Positions 1-8,361 of a stretch of 13,101 nt of DNA are shown here, in pieces. Below the pieces are notes generated by a model that had not been told where the DNA came from, searched no databases, and saw nothing but the letters and a program-made list of their open reading frames with translations. Position 1 is the first letter of the stretch. Every line of letters starts with the position of its first letter. Source of the DNA: Deltaproteobacteria bacterium (lineage in GTDB: Bacteria; Desulfobacterota; GWC2-55-46; DRQE01); contig JACRCB010000045.1 of NCBI GenBank assembly GCA_016219165.1, positions 1 through 13,101 on the forward strand, written 5' to 3'. The position numbers and the translations under genes were made by a program.

Positions 1-758
1 CTCAAATCAAGGGTATTGCGCGTCGAGGTCTCGAATGTCCGTATCCCCCTCTCGCAGAGTATTATATTGGTATTTCCCTGCGCGGCTATATATTCCGCGC
101 TCATAAGGAACTCTTTTATCGTGGCCGAAAGCCCCCGTTTAAGGAGCACGGGTTTTTTCTGCTTCCCGACCTCGGTCAGGAGCCTGAAGTTCTGCATGTT
201 CCTTGCGCCTATCTGGATTATGTCGACATGCCCGCATATAAGTTCGGTGTCTCTCGGGTCCATGAGTTCGCTCACTACCGGAAGCCCGGTTAACTTCTTC
301 GCCTCGGAGAGGTACTTCAACCCCTCTTCCCCGAGCCCCTGGAACGCATACGGGGAGGTCCTGGGCTTGAATGCCCCTCCCCTCAGAAACCTTGCCCCGG
401 ATTCCTTTACCTTCGCGGCGCAGTCAAAAAGGAGTTCCCTCGTCTCTATGCTGCACGGCCCCGCTATCACCTCGACCGCGTTTGCCCCTATCAGCCTGCC
501 TTCGATTTCTATAACCGTTCCCTCGGGGTGGAACTCCTTGCTCACGACCTTGTAAGGCTTAAGGATCGGCATTACCTTCTCGACCCCGGGAAGGACCTCG
601 AGCGGGATGGACGAAAGCACGGATTCGTCGCCTATCGCGCCTATTATCGTCCTTTCCTTTCCCTTCGATATATGGACCGCAAGCCCGAGGGATTTTATCC
701 TCTCGATTACGTGGTCGATGTCTTTCTGCGAGGCGTCTTTCTTGATTACTATAATCAT
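1..758 (-). CDS. aroF: 3-deoxy-7-phosphoheptulonate (DAHP) synthase, partial (C-terminus beyond left edge)
   Basis: This enzyme condenses phosphoenolpyruvate and erythrose 4-phosphate to DAHP, the first step of the shikimate pathway, in the cytoplasm. The 252 codons in view give an N-terminal ferredoxin-like regulatory domain (about residues 1-70, starting MIIVIKKDAS), then the TIM barrel with GPCSIE at 100-105 and RGGAFKPRTSPYAFQG at 126-141. These mark the AroA(I-beta)/Thermotoga-type DAHP synthase with an N-terminal regulatory domain. Family members run to about 340 residues, so roughly 85 lie outside the window. The ATG overlaps the TGA of the upstream aminotransferase gene as ATGA, so the two are probably translationally coupled. 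It is the last gene in view of the chorismate mutase/pheA/hisC/aroF operon. The exact symbol (aroF, aroG or aroA) is a naming choice. Confidence 0.95.
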   Translation of the reverse strand, partial: MIIVIKKDASQKDIDHVIERIKSLGLAVHISKGKERTIIGAIGDESVLSSIPLEVLPGVEKVMPILKPYKVVSKEFHPEGTVIEIEGRLIGANAVEVIAGPCSIETRELLFDCAAKVKESGARFLRGGAFKPRTSPYAFQGLGEEGLKYLSEAKKLTGLPVVSELMDPRDTELICGHVDIIQIGARNMQNFRLLTEVGKQKKPVLLKRGLSATIKEFLMSAEYIAAQGNTNIILCERGIRTFETSTRNTLDL

Positions 759-1882
759 CTTTCGCCGGCCCCCTCTTGGTTTTTGTTTTTGATACTTCTC
801 AAGGTCTCGATAAAACGCCTGTTCTCCTTGGGGGTTCCCACGGTAACGCGTATATATTCGCCGAGCCCGTAACTCTTAAGCGGCCTTACTATGACCCCTT
901 GCTTAAGGAGCGCGTTATACAGGGCCTCGCCGTCGCCGGCCTGCATAAGGAAAAAATTCGCCTCGGTAGGGACGCAACCGCAGCCGAGTTTTTTAAGTTC
1001 CGCGAATAGATACTTTAGCCCCAGTATGTTATTTTTCCTTACCTTTTCCACATGCCCCGTATCATCGAGCGCGGCTATTGCGGCGGCCTGCGCAAGGCTG
1101 TTCACGTTGAAGGGCTGACGGACCCTGTTTAAAAAATCCACGAGCACGGGCTGGGTAACGCCGTAGCCCACCCTTAAGCCCGCAAGCCCGTATATCTTCG
1201 AAAAAGTCCTGAGGACTATGACCGCCCTCCCCTCCCTTACGTATCCGAGTGAATCTGGGAAATCAGGGCTTGTCGCGAATTCACGGTACGCCTCGTCCAT
1301 GCATACGATAACGCCGGTTGGCACCCTGTCCATGAACCTTTCCAACTCGCCTTTCTTCACAATGGTGCCTGTCGGATTATTCGGGTTTGCGATGAATATG
1401 AGCCTCGTCCTCGGGGAGACCCTCTCGGCCATCCCTTCGAGGTCAAGCGTAAAATCCTTAAGAGGCACCCTTATTGGCCTTCCCCCAGCGGCCTGAACCG
1501 CGAGCGGATATACGGCAAAGGAAGGCTCTCCCATGACGGCCTCATCCCCCCTTCCAAGAAACGTCCTCACAAGCAGTTCTATGATTTCGTTGCTGCCGTT
1601 GCCGGTAACGAGTGAATCGGGGCTGAAGCCCAAGAACCTTGAAAGCCTCTCTTTAAGGTAAAAACACGACCCGTCCGGGTAACGGTTGAGGTTCTTAAGG
1701 GCATTCTTTACGGCGGAAACCGCCTTTTTCGAAGGGCCGAGGGGGTTTTCGTTGCTTGCGAGTTTTATCGACCCCTTGAGCCCCAGTTCCCTTTCAAGCT
1801 CCTCGATGGGTTTTCCGGGCGGATAAGGGCTCAGGGACCTTATCTCCCCGGGCACTTCTATATTCAGAACTTTTGAAGCCAT
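755..1882 (-). CDS. hisC: HisC-family pyridoxal-phosphate aminotransferase (histidinol-phosphate or aromatic aminotransferase)
   Basis: A class I/II PLP aminotransferase of 375 residues. Visible motifs are ASNENPLGP near 42-50, NPNNPTG at 166-172, MDEAY with the ring-nitrogen Asp near 196, the Schiff-base lysine K229 in RTFSKIYG, and GLRVGYG to residue 241. This is the HisC pattern, and the length is normal. The start chosen is the ATG at 1882, which has GGAGG four bases upstream. An in-frame ATG at 1903 has no ribosome binding site and sits only four bases after the pheA stop. HisC enzymes transaminate histidinol phosphate, and many also act on phenylpyruvate or prephenate. Lying between pheA and aroF, this copy may serve phenylalanine and tyrosine synthesis; that is inferred from context. 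It overlaps aroF by four bases. Confidence 0.92.
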   Translation of the reverse strand: MASKVLNIEVPGEIRSLSPYPPGKPIEELERELGLKGSIKLASNENPLGPSKKAVSAVKNALKNLNRYPDGSCFYLKERLSRFLGFSPDSLVTGNGSNEIIELLVRTFLGRGDEAVMGEPSFAVYPLAVQAAGGRPIRVPLKDFTLDLEGMAERVSPRTRLIFIANPNNPTGTIVKKGELERFMDRVPTGVIVCMDEAYREFATSPDFPDSLGYVREGRAVIVLRTFSKIYGLAGLRVGYGVTQPVLVDFLNRVRQPFNVNSLAQAAAIAALDDTGHVEKVRKNNILGLKYLFAELKKLGCGCVPTEANFFLMQAGDGEALYNALLKQGVIVRPLKSYGLGEYIRVTVGTPKENRRFIETLRSIKNKNQEGAGER

Positions 1883-1907
1883 ACCGCCTCCATATTCCCC
1901 CATGCAA

Positions 1908-2717
1908 TCACGTGGACTTCGGATAAGAACCCAGGACCTTGATAAACGAACAGAGCCGCCCGAGTTCTTTCAACGCCTCTTTCAGTTTCCTGTCCGTTAT
2001 GTGCCCGTCTATATCGGCATAGAACATGTACTCCCATGCCCTTGTCTTAAGGGGCCTCGACTCTATCTTCGTGAGGTTTATGTTCCTTGCGGCAAAAGGC
2101 TTAAGCATCTTATACAACGCCCCGGGGGCATCCTTTATGGCGAACATTATGGATGTCTTGTCGCTTCCCGTTTTCTTCGCCTCTCTTTTCCCTATCACCA
2201 GAAATCTCGTAAAGTTATTCGGCCTGTCCTCTATCTTCCTCTCGACTATCTTCAATAAATAGAGGTTCGCGGCCGCTACACTCGCTATGGCGGCGACAGA
2301 GGGGTCCTGGGAGGCCATCTGCGCCGCCATGGCCGTAGACAGAGTATCCGCCGCCGGTATGTTGTGCAGATGCTTCTTGAGCCAGTGGCTTGCCTGGGCT
2401 ATGGCATGGGGATGAGAGCATACCTTTTTTATGTCCCCGAGCCTTCCCCTCTTATTCATGATGGCAAGGGAGACCTCAAGGAGGACCTCGGCGCAGATTT
2501 TCAGGTTCGAGGTCGTAAACATATCGAGCGTGTGGCTTACCACCCCCTCCGCGGTATTTTCCACCGGCACTATCCCGAAATCAACCCTCCCCCGTTCCAC
2601 CTCGTCAAAGACCTCCGGGATTTCGGCCTTCGGTATGAACTCGCACGACAGCCCGAAGTGCTGGAGCGCGGCCTGGTGGGTGAAGGTTGCGTTGGGGCCG
2701 AGAAACGCTATCTTCAT
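1908..2717 (-). CDS. pheA: Prephenate dehydratase with C-terminal ACT domain (PDT half of a split P-protein)
   Basis: Converts prephenate to phenylpyruvate with loss of water and CO2, the committed step to phenylalanine. From the ATG at 2717 there are 269 residues: the bilobed dehydratase domain (about 1-180, beginning KIAFLGPNATFTHQAA), the catalytic Thr-Arg-Phe at 170-172 (NNFTRF), and an ACT domain (about 188-265) with GALY at 199-202 and the phenylalanine-binding ESRP at 219-222. It is therefore probably feedback-inhibited by phenylalanine. Only a weak GAG lies upstream of the ATG. The reading frame continues upstream for 19 codons to a TAG that separates it from chorismate mutase. Those codons read ALINVYREIISASLSLEKP, the third mutase helix and linker of bifunctional P-proteins. 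A free-standing dehydratase made from 2717 should be complete. Confidence 0.95.
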   Translation of the reverse strand: MKIAFLGPNATFTHQAALQHFGLSCEFIPKAEIPEVFDEVERGRVDFGIVPVENTAEGVVSHTLDMFTTSNLKICAEVLLEVSLAIMNKRGRLGDIKKVCSHPHAIAQASHWLKKHLHNIPAADTLSTAMAAQMASQDPSVAAIASVAAANLYLLKIVERKIEDRPNNFTRFLVIGKREAKKTGSDKTSIMFAIKDAPGALYKMLKPFAARNINLTKIESRPLKTRAWEYMFYADIDGHITDRKLKEALKELGRLCSFIKVLGSYPKST

Positions 2718-2774
2718 GGGTTTCTCGAGCGAGAGAGAGGCGCTTATTATCTCCCTGTATACGTTTATAAGGGC

Positions 2775-2984
2775 CTAGGTCGGGAAGGGCCCCTTATTGA
2801 GGGAAGCGAGGCGCCTGTATATCTCCCGTTCCCTTTCGGGCGCATAGAATTCGCATTTTTCCTTGCGTTTTGCCCTCCCGACCTCTATGACAAAGGAAGA
2901 CCTCTCGTTTAGGAGTCTAAGGAGTTCCACGTCTATCGCGTCTATCTTTTTTCTGAATTCCCTGATTCTCTTCTGGTTCTTCAT
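2775..2984 (-). CDS. Chorismate mutase (AroQ class) N-terminal two helices, ended by an in-frame TAG
   Basis: Encodes 69 residues of an AroQ-type chorismate mutase, which rearranges chorismate to prephenate. R11, R28, K39, R51 and E52 fall at the same positions as the active-site residues of the E. coli P-protein mutase domain; D48 is replaced by Ala. The start is the ATG at 2984, with AAGGA seven bases upstream; a longer frame to 3053 is probably leader. The ORF stops at TAG 2777-2775, before helix 3. That helix, including the Glu matching E. coli Gln88, is encoded immediately downstream in the same frame and leads straight into pheA. As written, the product lacks a helix that AroQ mutases need. 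It is a broken or read-through P-protein, or a single-base error. Confidence 0.85.
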   Translation of the reverse strand: MKNQKRIREFRKKIDAIDVELLRLLNERSSFVIEVGRAKRKEKCEFYAPEREREIYRRLASLNKGPFPT

Positions 2985-3031
2985 TTTGGGTCCTTCGGGC
3001 CGCTCTATTCCCCTTTTGATTGCGATACAGT

Positions 3032-3060
3032 AAATTAGTTTATTTTCCCTCAAAAATCAA
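3032..3060 (-). promoter_or_regulatory. Possible promoter of the chorismate mutase-pheA-hisC-aroF operon
   Basis: On the minus strand TTGATT (3060-3055) is followed after 17 bases by TAATTT (3037-3032), about 50 bases before the mutase ATG. The -35 box is fair and the -10 is poor. The surrounding 180-bp gap between accA and the mutase gene is AT-richer than the coding DNA. It is the best candidate in the gap, but not strong. Confidence 0.3.
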
Positions 3061-3138
3061 CGAAAATATTGGATTTTGAAGAGAAGGGGAGCGCTGTGAA
3101 GATTCTGCGGGAAGAGATAAACTAAAGCGCGGCGGGGC

Positions 3139-3164
3139 AGGAAAAACCTAACGGAACTTTTCCT
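3139..3164 (-). terminator. Possible weak terminator hairpin after accA
   Basis: Four bases past the accA TAG there is a 7-bp inverted repeat, AGGAAAA and TTTTCCT, with a 12-base loop. The 3' arm carries a run of five T on the minus strand. The stem is AT-rich and no T-tract follows it, so this is only a possible stop between accA and the aromatic operon. Confidence 0.25.
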
Positions 3165-3167
3165 CTC

Positions 3168-4130
3168 CTACGGTTCCTTGAAAACTCCGAATTTGCGGTA
3201 CCTCGAGTACCTTGCCTGAACGAGCATGTCCGCCGGAACATCTGAAATCTCGCTCAGCGCCTCGTTGATTGCGGCCTTAAGGTTCCTGGCGGCCGCATGG
3301 GGGTCCCTGTGGGCGCCTCCGAGGGGCTCCTTTATGATTTTGTCTATAACCCTCAGCCTTAAAAGGTCCGGGGCCGTCATCTTAAGGGTCTTTGCGGCAA
3401 CGTCCGCCTTGGTGCCGTCCTTCCAGAGTATCGCGGCGCACCCCTCCGGAGATATCACCGAATAGGTGGAATACTCGAACATCATAACCCTGTCGCCTAA
3501 CCCCAGGGCAAGCGCCCCGCCGCTGCCGCCCTCCCCTATGACCGCGCTCACTATCGGTGCTTTGAGTTGAGACATGAAAAGGAGGTTCCTTGCTATGGCC
3601 TCGCTCTGCCCCCTTTCTTCGGCCTCGATATCGGGAGCCGCGCCCGGCGTATCTATCAAAGTTATAAGGGGCCTTTTGAAACGGCCGGCCAATTCCATGA
3701 GTCTCAGCGCCTTCCTGTAACCCTCCGGATGCGGCATGCCGTAATTCCTTAAACACCTTTCCTTTGTGTTCCTCCCTTTCTGCTGGCCTATGATGACGAC
3801 GGGCCTGCCGTCGAGTTTTGCAAGCCCTCCCACTATCGCGGGGTCGTCTCTAAAGACCCTGTCGCCGTGGAGTTCTATAAAATCATCAAAGACATGGGAG
3901 ATATAATCGAGGGTATATGGCCTCTGCGGATGCCTTGCCACAAGGGTTATCTGCCACGGCGTCAGGGAGGAATATATATCGCTTATGAGTTTCTTGGCCT
4001 TCCTTTCGAGTTTCTCTATGTCCTCCCTTCTTACGGGGCTTCCGGTTGAGGAATAGTGCCTCAGTTCCTCTATCCTTCTTTCGATATCCTCTATCGGTTT
4101 TTCAAAGTCCCTTGAATGTTTAAACGTCAT
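3168..4130 (-). CDS. accA: Acetyl-CoA carboxylase carboxyltransferase subunit alpha
   Basis: The alpha subunit of the carboxyltransferase moves CO2 from carboxybiotin to acetyl-CoA, giving malonyl-CoA for fatty acid synthesis; it works as alpha2beta2 with AccD in the cytoplasm. The 320 residues match the family length. An N-terminal helical part begins DFEKPIEDIE (8-17). The crotonase-like core carries GQQKGRNT at 115-122, the block starting TPGAAPDIEAEERGQSEA at 161, and the glycine-rich GEGGSGGALA at 199-208. The ATG at 4130 is chosen because AGGGAG lies at normal distance upstream and the family starts just before DFEKP. A longer frame from a TTG at 4172 has no ribosome binding site. It lies 52 bases after dnaE on the same strand, a widely conserved order, and is probably co-transcribed with it. 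It ends in TAG. Confidence 0.97.
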   Translation of the reverse strand: MTFKHSRDFEKPIEDIERRIEELRHYSSTGSPVRREDIEKLERKAKKLISDIYSSLTPWQITLVARHPQRPYTLDYISHVFDDFIELHGDRVFRDDPAIVGGLAKLDGRPVVIIGQQKGRNTKERCLRNYGMPHPEGYRKALRLMELAGRFKRPLITLIDTPGAAPDIEAEERGQSEAIARNLLFMSQLKAPIVSAVIGEGGSGGALALGLGDRVMMFEYSTYSVISPEGCAAILWKDGTKADVAAKTLKMTAPDLLRLRVIDKIIKEPLGGAHRDPHAAARNLKAAINEALSEISDVPADMLVQARYSRYRKFGVFKEP

Positions 4131-4182
4131 CTTTAGTCTCTCCCTGTCTTGCAAAAACTTCCGGACTGACAAATATGTCCCG

Positions 4183-7100
4183 CTACAACAGCCTTATTTC
4201 CGCGCCGTTAACCGCCTCTTTAACCCTTTCGAATACGCTGCCCGCAGGGTCTATCTTAATCTCATCCGGCAGCCCCACTATGACCTCCCGCTCATCGGGA
4301 TAGACGAGATGGAGAAAGACCGGGGAATTGCCCGGATGTTCTTTCAAAATCTCCTTAAGCCGCTCCATGCATCCTTTCTGCACCGAACCCGTGGAAATAA
4401 GTATGTGGGTCTTTTTTATCATCTTCGTTTTCGCCTCCTCAAGAGGCATTATCTCGCCCGCCAGTATCTTGCACTCCTCCCTCTCAACGCCGTCCGGCCC
4501 CGGCCCATCCTCCCGGATGGGTGCCCGCGGAAGGGCGCCCCGCGGTTGTGTACCCCGCCCCGCAGTCTGCGCGCTCACCCTCTCGACCTTCCCGGCTATC
4601 AGGACGGGGTTGCCGGAGTTAATGGCATCGAGACTCTTTGCGTAGAGGTCGCTGAAGACTATCACCTCAATACCCCCGCTTGTATCCTCGAGACGGAGGA
4701 ATGCCATCCTCGCCCCCTTTTTAGTCAGGGTCTCTTTCCTCTGCGTAACTATCCCGGCGATAGTTATTTCCTCGCCGGTCTTTCTATCCTTCACGGTTTC
4801 CGTCGTGTCCGAGGCGTAGACGCGGAGTTCCCTCTCATATGCGGCGAGGGGATGGGACGTTATGTAAAAACCGAGGGATTCCTTTTCAAAGGCGAGGAGT
4901 TCTTTCTCGCTAGAGTCCCTCATCTCCCCCCGGCCCTGAGGTATGACGGCGGGCGCGGCCCCCTCCAGGGAGAGATGGTCGAATATGGAGGTCTGGCCGC
5001 CCATCTTATCCCGTATTAACCCCTGCGCCATCTCCAGCGCCGCCTCGAGTATCGAGATAAGGTACCCCCTTGATTTGGAGGTGAAATCGAAGGCGCCGCT
5101 TTTTACAAGACTCTCTATGGTTTTTTTATTGACCTTCCGGGGGTCTATCCTCATAAGGAAATCCTCGAACGATTTAAACGGCCCGTTCTCACGCGCCGAA
5201 AGAATACTTTCTATGGCCGCGCCTCCCACGTTTTTGATCGCCGCAAGCCCGAACCTTATGGTATTGCCTTTGACGATAAAGTCCCATGAACTCTCGTTTA
5301 AGTCCGGGGGCAGCACCCCGATGCCGGAATTCCTGCACTCGCCTATGTACTTCATAACCTTATCGCTGTCGTCCATATTCGAAGACAGAAGGGCGGCCAT
5401 GAAAAAAACCGGATAATGCGCCTTCAGATATGCGGTCTCATAGGCAATGAGCGCATAGGCCGCGCTGTGGCTTTTGTTGAATCCGTAACCCGCAAACTTC
5501 GCCATCAGGTCGAATATCTTCTCGGCCTTTTTCTGCGGGACCTTTTTTGCCCTGGCGCCGTCGAGGAAACGCGCCCTCTGGTCGAGCATCACCTCGGGGA
5601 CCTTCTTGCCCATCGCCTTCCTCAGGACGTCGGCCTCTCCGGGGGTGAACCCCGCGAGCACCTTCGCTATCTCCATCACCTGTTCCTGATAGACCATGAC
5701 CCCGTAGGTGGTCTCCAGTATGGGCTTGAGTTCCGGGACTTCGTAAGAGATGGGCACGGCCTTATGTTTCCTCTTTATAAAATCATCCACCATCCCGCTC
5801 TGCAGGGGGCCCGGCCTGTAGAGCGCCACGGCGGCCATCAGGTCTTCAAATGTCTCCGGCTTCAACTTCCTCAAGAGTTCCTTAATCCCGCTGCTTTCCA
5901 ACTGGAACGTGCCGTTTGTGTTTCCTTCCGTAATAAGCCTGAATGTCCCGGCGTCATCGAGCGGGATATTCTCTATGTCGAGTTCGACCCCCATGTTTTC
6001 CTTTATCCCCTTTATCGCCCTGTCTATGAGGGTCAAGGTCTTTATGCCCAGGAAGTCGAACTTGACAAGCCCGATTTTTTCCACATCCTTCATCGCATAC
6101 TGGGTCGTTATTATGTTCTCCTTCTGTCCTTTGTAAAGAGGGAGGTAATCGACGAGGGGTTTATTCGATATGACAACGCCGGCGGCATGGGTCGAGGCGT
6201 GCCTGGGAAGCCCCTCGAGGGAGCGGGCGACATTGAGGAGTTCCTTTATCCTCGGGTTCTCTTCCGTAAGTTTCTTCAACCTCGGCTCTTCCTTGAGTGC
6301 CTTTTCGATGGTAATGTCCAACTGCTCAGGCACGAGTTTTGCTATCCTGTCGACCTCGCTGTAGGGGATGTCGAGCGCCCGCCCGACGTCCCTTATAACC
6401 GCCCGGGCCTTCAACTGCCCGAAGGTTATAATCTGGGTTACGTTTTCAGGGCCGTATTTTTCCGTGACGTACCTTATTACGTCGTCCCTGCCCTCAAAGC
6501 AGAAATCTATGTCGATATCGGGCAGGCTTATCCTGTCCGGGTTCAGGAACCTCTCGAAAAGGAGGTAGTAGCGTATGGGGTCGAGGTTCGTTATCCCCAA
6601 AGAATACGCTGCAAGGCTTCCTGCCGCAGAGCCCCTTCCCGGCCCAACCGGGATCTTACGGCCCCTCGCATATTCTATGAAATCGCTCACAATGAGAAAA
6701 TATCCCGAAAAGCCCATCTTCTTAATCACGTTCAGTTCCTTCTTGAGCCTTTCGTAATAGAGCCACCTTTTCCCTTCCGTATCTTCCCCCGCTCCCATCG
6801 CCTCAAGCCTCTTGGCGAGCCCCTCATGCGCCTTTCTATCGAGGAAACTGTCCACGGTCTCCCCGGCGGGAAGAGGGAATTCCGGCAGATGGTACTCGCC
6901 GAGTTTCAGTTCGAGGTTGCACCTTTCCGCTATTTCGATAGTATTTTCGATTGCTTCCGGGATTTCTTTAAAGGTTTTTATCATCTCATCAGGGGACTTG
7001 AAGTAGAACTGGTCCGTCTCGAAACGGAGTCTGTCCGGGGAGTTTACGGTTTTACCCGTCTGTACGCAGAGAAGCACGTCATGCACCTTGGCGTCCTCCC

Positions 7101-7749
7101 TCCTTAGATAGTGGCAGTCATTCGTTGCAACGAGCGGAAGATTAAGCGCCCCCGCGACCCGAACGAGGCCCTCCACCGCTTTTCTCTGCTCCTCAAGGCC
7201 GTTATTCTGGAGTTCGAGGAAGAACCTTCTGTCCGGGAATATCTCCGAGTATTCCTTTGCCGTCGCGCATGCCTTTTCAAAATCGCCCGACAGTAAAGAG
7301 CTCGACACCTCCCCCTGAAGACATGCGGAGAGCGCTATGAGCCCCTCGTTAAGTTCCTTGAGGAGTTTCTTGTCGACCCTCGGCTTATAATAGAAGCCGT
7401 CGAGATAGGCCTTTGTAAGGAGTTTACAGAGGTTATGGTAACCCTTTATGTTCTTTACGAGTAAAATCAGGTGGTATGCCCTCTCGCTATTGTTCCTCGA
7501 CGGAGGGGTCCTGTCCGTCATCAGGCGCGGGGCCACATAGACCTCGCACCCTATTATCGGCTTTATCCCGCAGGCCATGGCCTTTTCGTAAAACTCTATG
7601 GCGCCGAAGAGGTTGCCATGGTCGGTCATGGCCACGGCCGGCATCTTGTATTCTCTGGCCAGGGCGAGGAGTTCATCCGGCCTTATTGCGCCGTCAAGGA
7701 GGCTGTACTGGGTATGGAGATGAAGGTGGACGAATCTTGAATGGAGCAT
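4183..7749 (-). CDS. dnaE: DNA polymerase III alpha subunit
   Basis: The replicative polymerase of the chromosome; 1188 residues, close to E. coli DnaE. Order of domains: PHP domain (about 1-280) with HLHLH at 8-12 and TDHGNLFGA from 42; family C polymerase core with GPGRGSAAGS from 369, the metal-binding aspartates D411 and D413 in PDIDIDF, and D565 in KFDF; beta-binding and helix-hairpin-helix region (about 750-900); OB fold starting near ITIAGIVTQRKE (996); then a C-terminal domain ending NGAEIRLL. The only in-frame ATG ahead of the PHP motif is at 7749, and no clear Shine-Dalgarno precedes it. A Pro/Gly/Arg-rich stretch at about 1060-1092, in the OB-fold region, is unusual and its DNA is rich in inverted repeats. 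It stops with TAG, so TAG acts as an ordinary stop in this genome. Confidence 0.97.
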   Translation of the reverse strand: MLHSRFVHLHLHTQYSLLDGAIRPDELLALAREYKMPAVAMTDHGNLFGAIEFYEKAMACGIKPIIGCEVYVAPRLMTDRTPPSRNNSERAYHLILLVKNIKGYHNLCKLLTKAYLDGFYYKPRVDKKLLKELNEGLIALSACLQGEVSSSLLSGDFEKACATAKEYSEIFPDRRFFLELQNNGLEEQRKAVEGLVRVAGALNLPLVATNDCHYLRREDAKVHDVLLCVQTGKTVNSPDRLRFETDQFYFKSPDEMIKTFKEIPEAIENTIEIAERCNLELKLGEYHLPEFPLPAGETVDSFLDRKAHEGLAKRLEAMGAGEDTEGKRWLYYERLKKELNVIKKMGFSGYFLIVSDFIEYARGRKIPVGPGRGSAAGSLAAYSLGITNLDPIRYYLLFERFLNPDRISLPDIDIDFCFEGRDDVIRYVTEKYGPENVTQIITFGQLKARAVIRDVGRALDIPYSEVDRIAKLVPEQLDITIEKALKEEPRLKKLTEENPRIKELLNVARSLEGLPRHASTHAAGVVISNKPLVDYLPLYKGQKENIITTQYAMKDVEKIGLVKFDFLGIKTLTLIDRAIKGIKENMGVELDIENIPLDDAGTFRLITEGNTNGTFQLESSGIKELLRKLKPETFEDLMAAVALYRPGPLQSGMVDDFIKRKHKAVPISYEVPELKPILETTYGVMVYQEQVMEIAKVLAGFTPGEADVLRKAMGKKVPEVMLDQRARFLDGARAKKVPQKKAEKIFDLMAKFAGYGFNKSHSAAYALIAYETAYLKAHYPVFFMAALLSSNMDDSDKVMKYIGECRNSGIGVLPPDLNESSWDFIVKGNTIRFGLAAIKNVGGAAIESILSARENGPFKSFEDFLMRIDPRKVNKKTIESLVKSGAFDFTSKSRGYLISILEAALEMAQGLIRDKMGGQTSIFDHLSLEGAAPAVIPQGRGEMRDSSEKELLAFEKESLGFYITSHPLAAYERELRVYASDTTETVKDRKTGEEITIAGIVTQRKETLTKKGARMAFLRLEDTSGGIEVIVFSDLYAKSLDAINSGNPVLIAGKVERVSAQTAGRGTQPRGALPRAPIREDGPGPDGVEREECKILAGEIMPLEEAKTKMIKKTHILISTGSVQKGCMERLKEILKEHPGNSPVFLHLVYPDEREVIVGLPDEIKIDPAGSVFERVKEAVNGAEIRLL

Positions 7750-7831
7750 GATGGGGAGAGGTTAACACATTTCCGGGATTTTTGGTAGTGTTGCCTGAGG
7801 CAGGGGCGTTGAGGCTGCCGGGGTTTTATTC

Positions 7832-8320
7832 TCAGCCGGACTTCTTGGGGGATTCACCCCCGGCCCTCGAATAGAAATAATAACTCACAACTATCAACAA
7901 CACTATGCCGGCATGAACCCCCAGCTGCCATACCCCTTTATTCCAATCAGCCTCTCCCAGCGTTAATTTCATCTGGGTGATTAAAAGCCCTCTTATACTC
8001 GCTATGACCCCTATGAAGAAGAATGGGTTGAGGGAAAACTCGTGTCGGGTTAATTGCCGCATGACCTGCCTGAAAAGTTCCATTATTATAAGGACGAACA
8101 TGAGGTCGCTTATGATATGGGAGATGGTGTGCTCAGGGTCATTGGGGGCATAAAAAAAGAAATCGAACATCCCCTCGTATAAAAGAAGAACCGCACTCCC
8201 GGCAATCCCCAGAGCGACAATGACGAGAATGATGTCGTCGAGAAAACCGAGCCACCGGTTGATACAGCCGATGATGAGTCTCTCTTTTGAAGGTTCTCCG
8301 GTATCGTTCGTTCCTTTCAT
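7832..8320 (-). CDS. PsiE-family inner membrane protein (phosphate-starvation-inducible E-like)
   Basis: A 162-residue membrane protein with four hydrophobic segments at about 29-50, 70-88, 98-116 and 131-151. Its pattern is that of the PsiE family: a charged N-terminus with NRWLGFLDDI, then SDLMFVLIIMELFRQVMR, then EFSLNPFFFIGVIASIRGLL. The biochemical role of PsiE proteins is not known; the name comes from phosphate-starvation induction in E. coli. The ATG at 8320 has AAGGAGGG ten bases upstream. It has its own promoter and stands alone between the FTR1 permease gene and dnaE. No Pho box was seen, so phosphate control cannot be claimed. Confidence 0.8.
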   Translation of the reverse strand: MKGTNDTGEPSKERLIIGCINRWLGFLDDIILVIVALGIAGSAVLLLYEGMFDFFFYAPNDPEHTISHIISDLMFVLIIMELFRQVMRQLTRHEFSLNPFFFIGVIASIRGLLITQMKLTLGEADWNKGVWQLGVHAGIVLLIVVSYYFYSRAGGESPKKSG

Positions 8321-8352
8321 CTGACTACAGCCCTCCTTGAGTATTAAGTCCG

Positions 8353-8361
8353 ATTATACCA
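8353..8361 (-). promoter_or_regulatory. Extended -10 promoter of the psiE-like gene
   Basis: The minus strand reads TGGTATAAT, a perfect -10 hexamer with an upstream TG, about 33 bases before the psiE-like ATG. No good -35 hexamer sits at 16-18 bases, as is usual for extended -10 promoters. The likely start of transcription is near 8346. Confidence 0.65.

Noticed and set aside
2775..2777. TAG as a recoded sense codon (pyrrolysine or altered code)
   Set aside because: accA and dnaE both end in TAG at the expected family C-terminus, so TAG works as a stop here. Only local read-through remains possible.
5416..7107. 563-codon open frame on the plus strand
   Set aside because: It is antisense to dnaE, whose family motifs are unbroken throughout; the frame is a composition artefact.
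7845..7860. GGGGG/CCCCC hairpin as a terminator of the psiE-like gene
   Set aside because: It lies inside the coding end and is not followed by a T-run on the minus strand.
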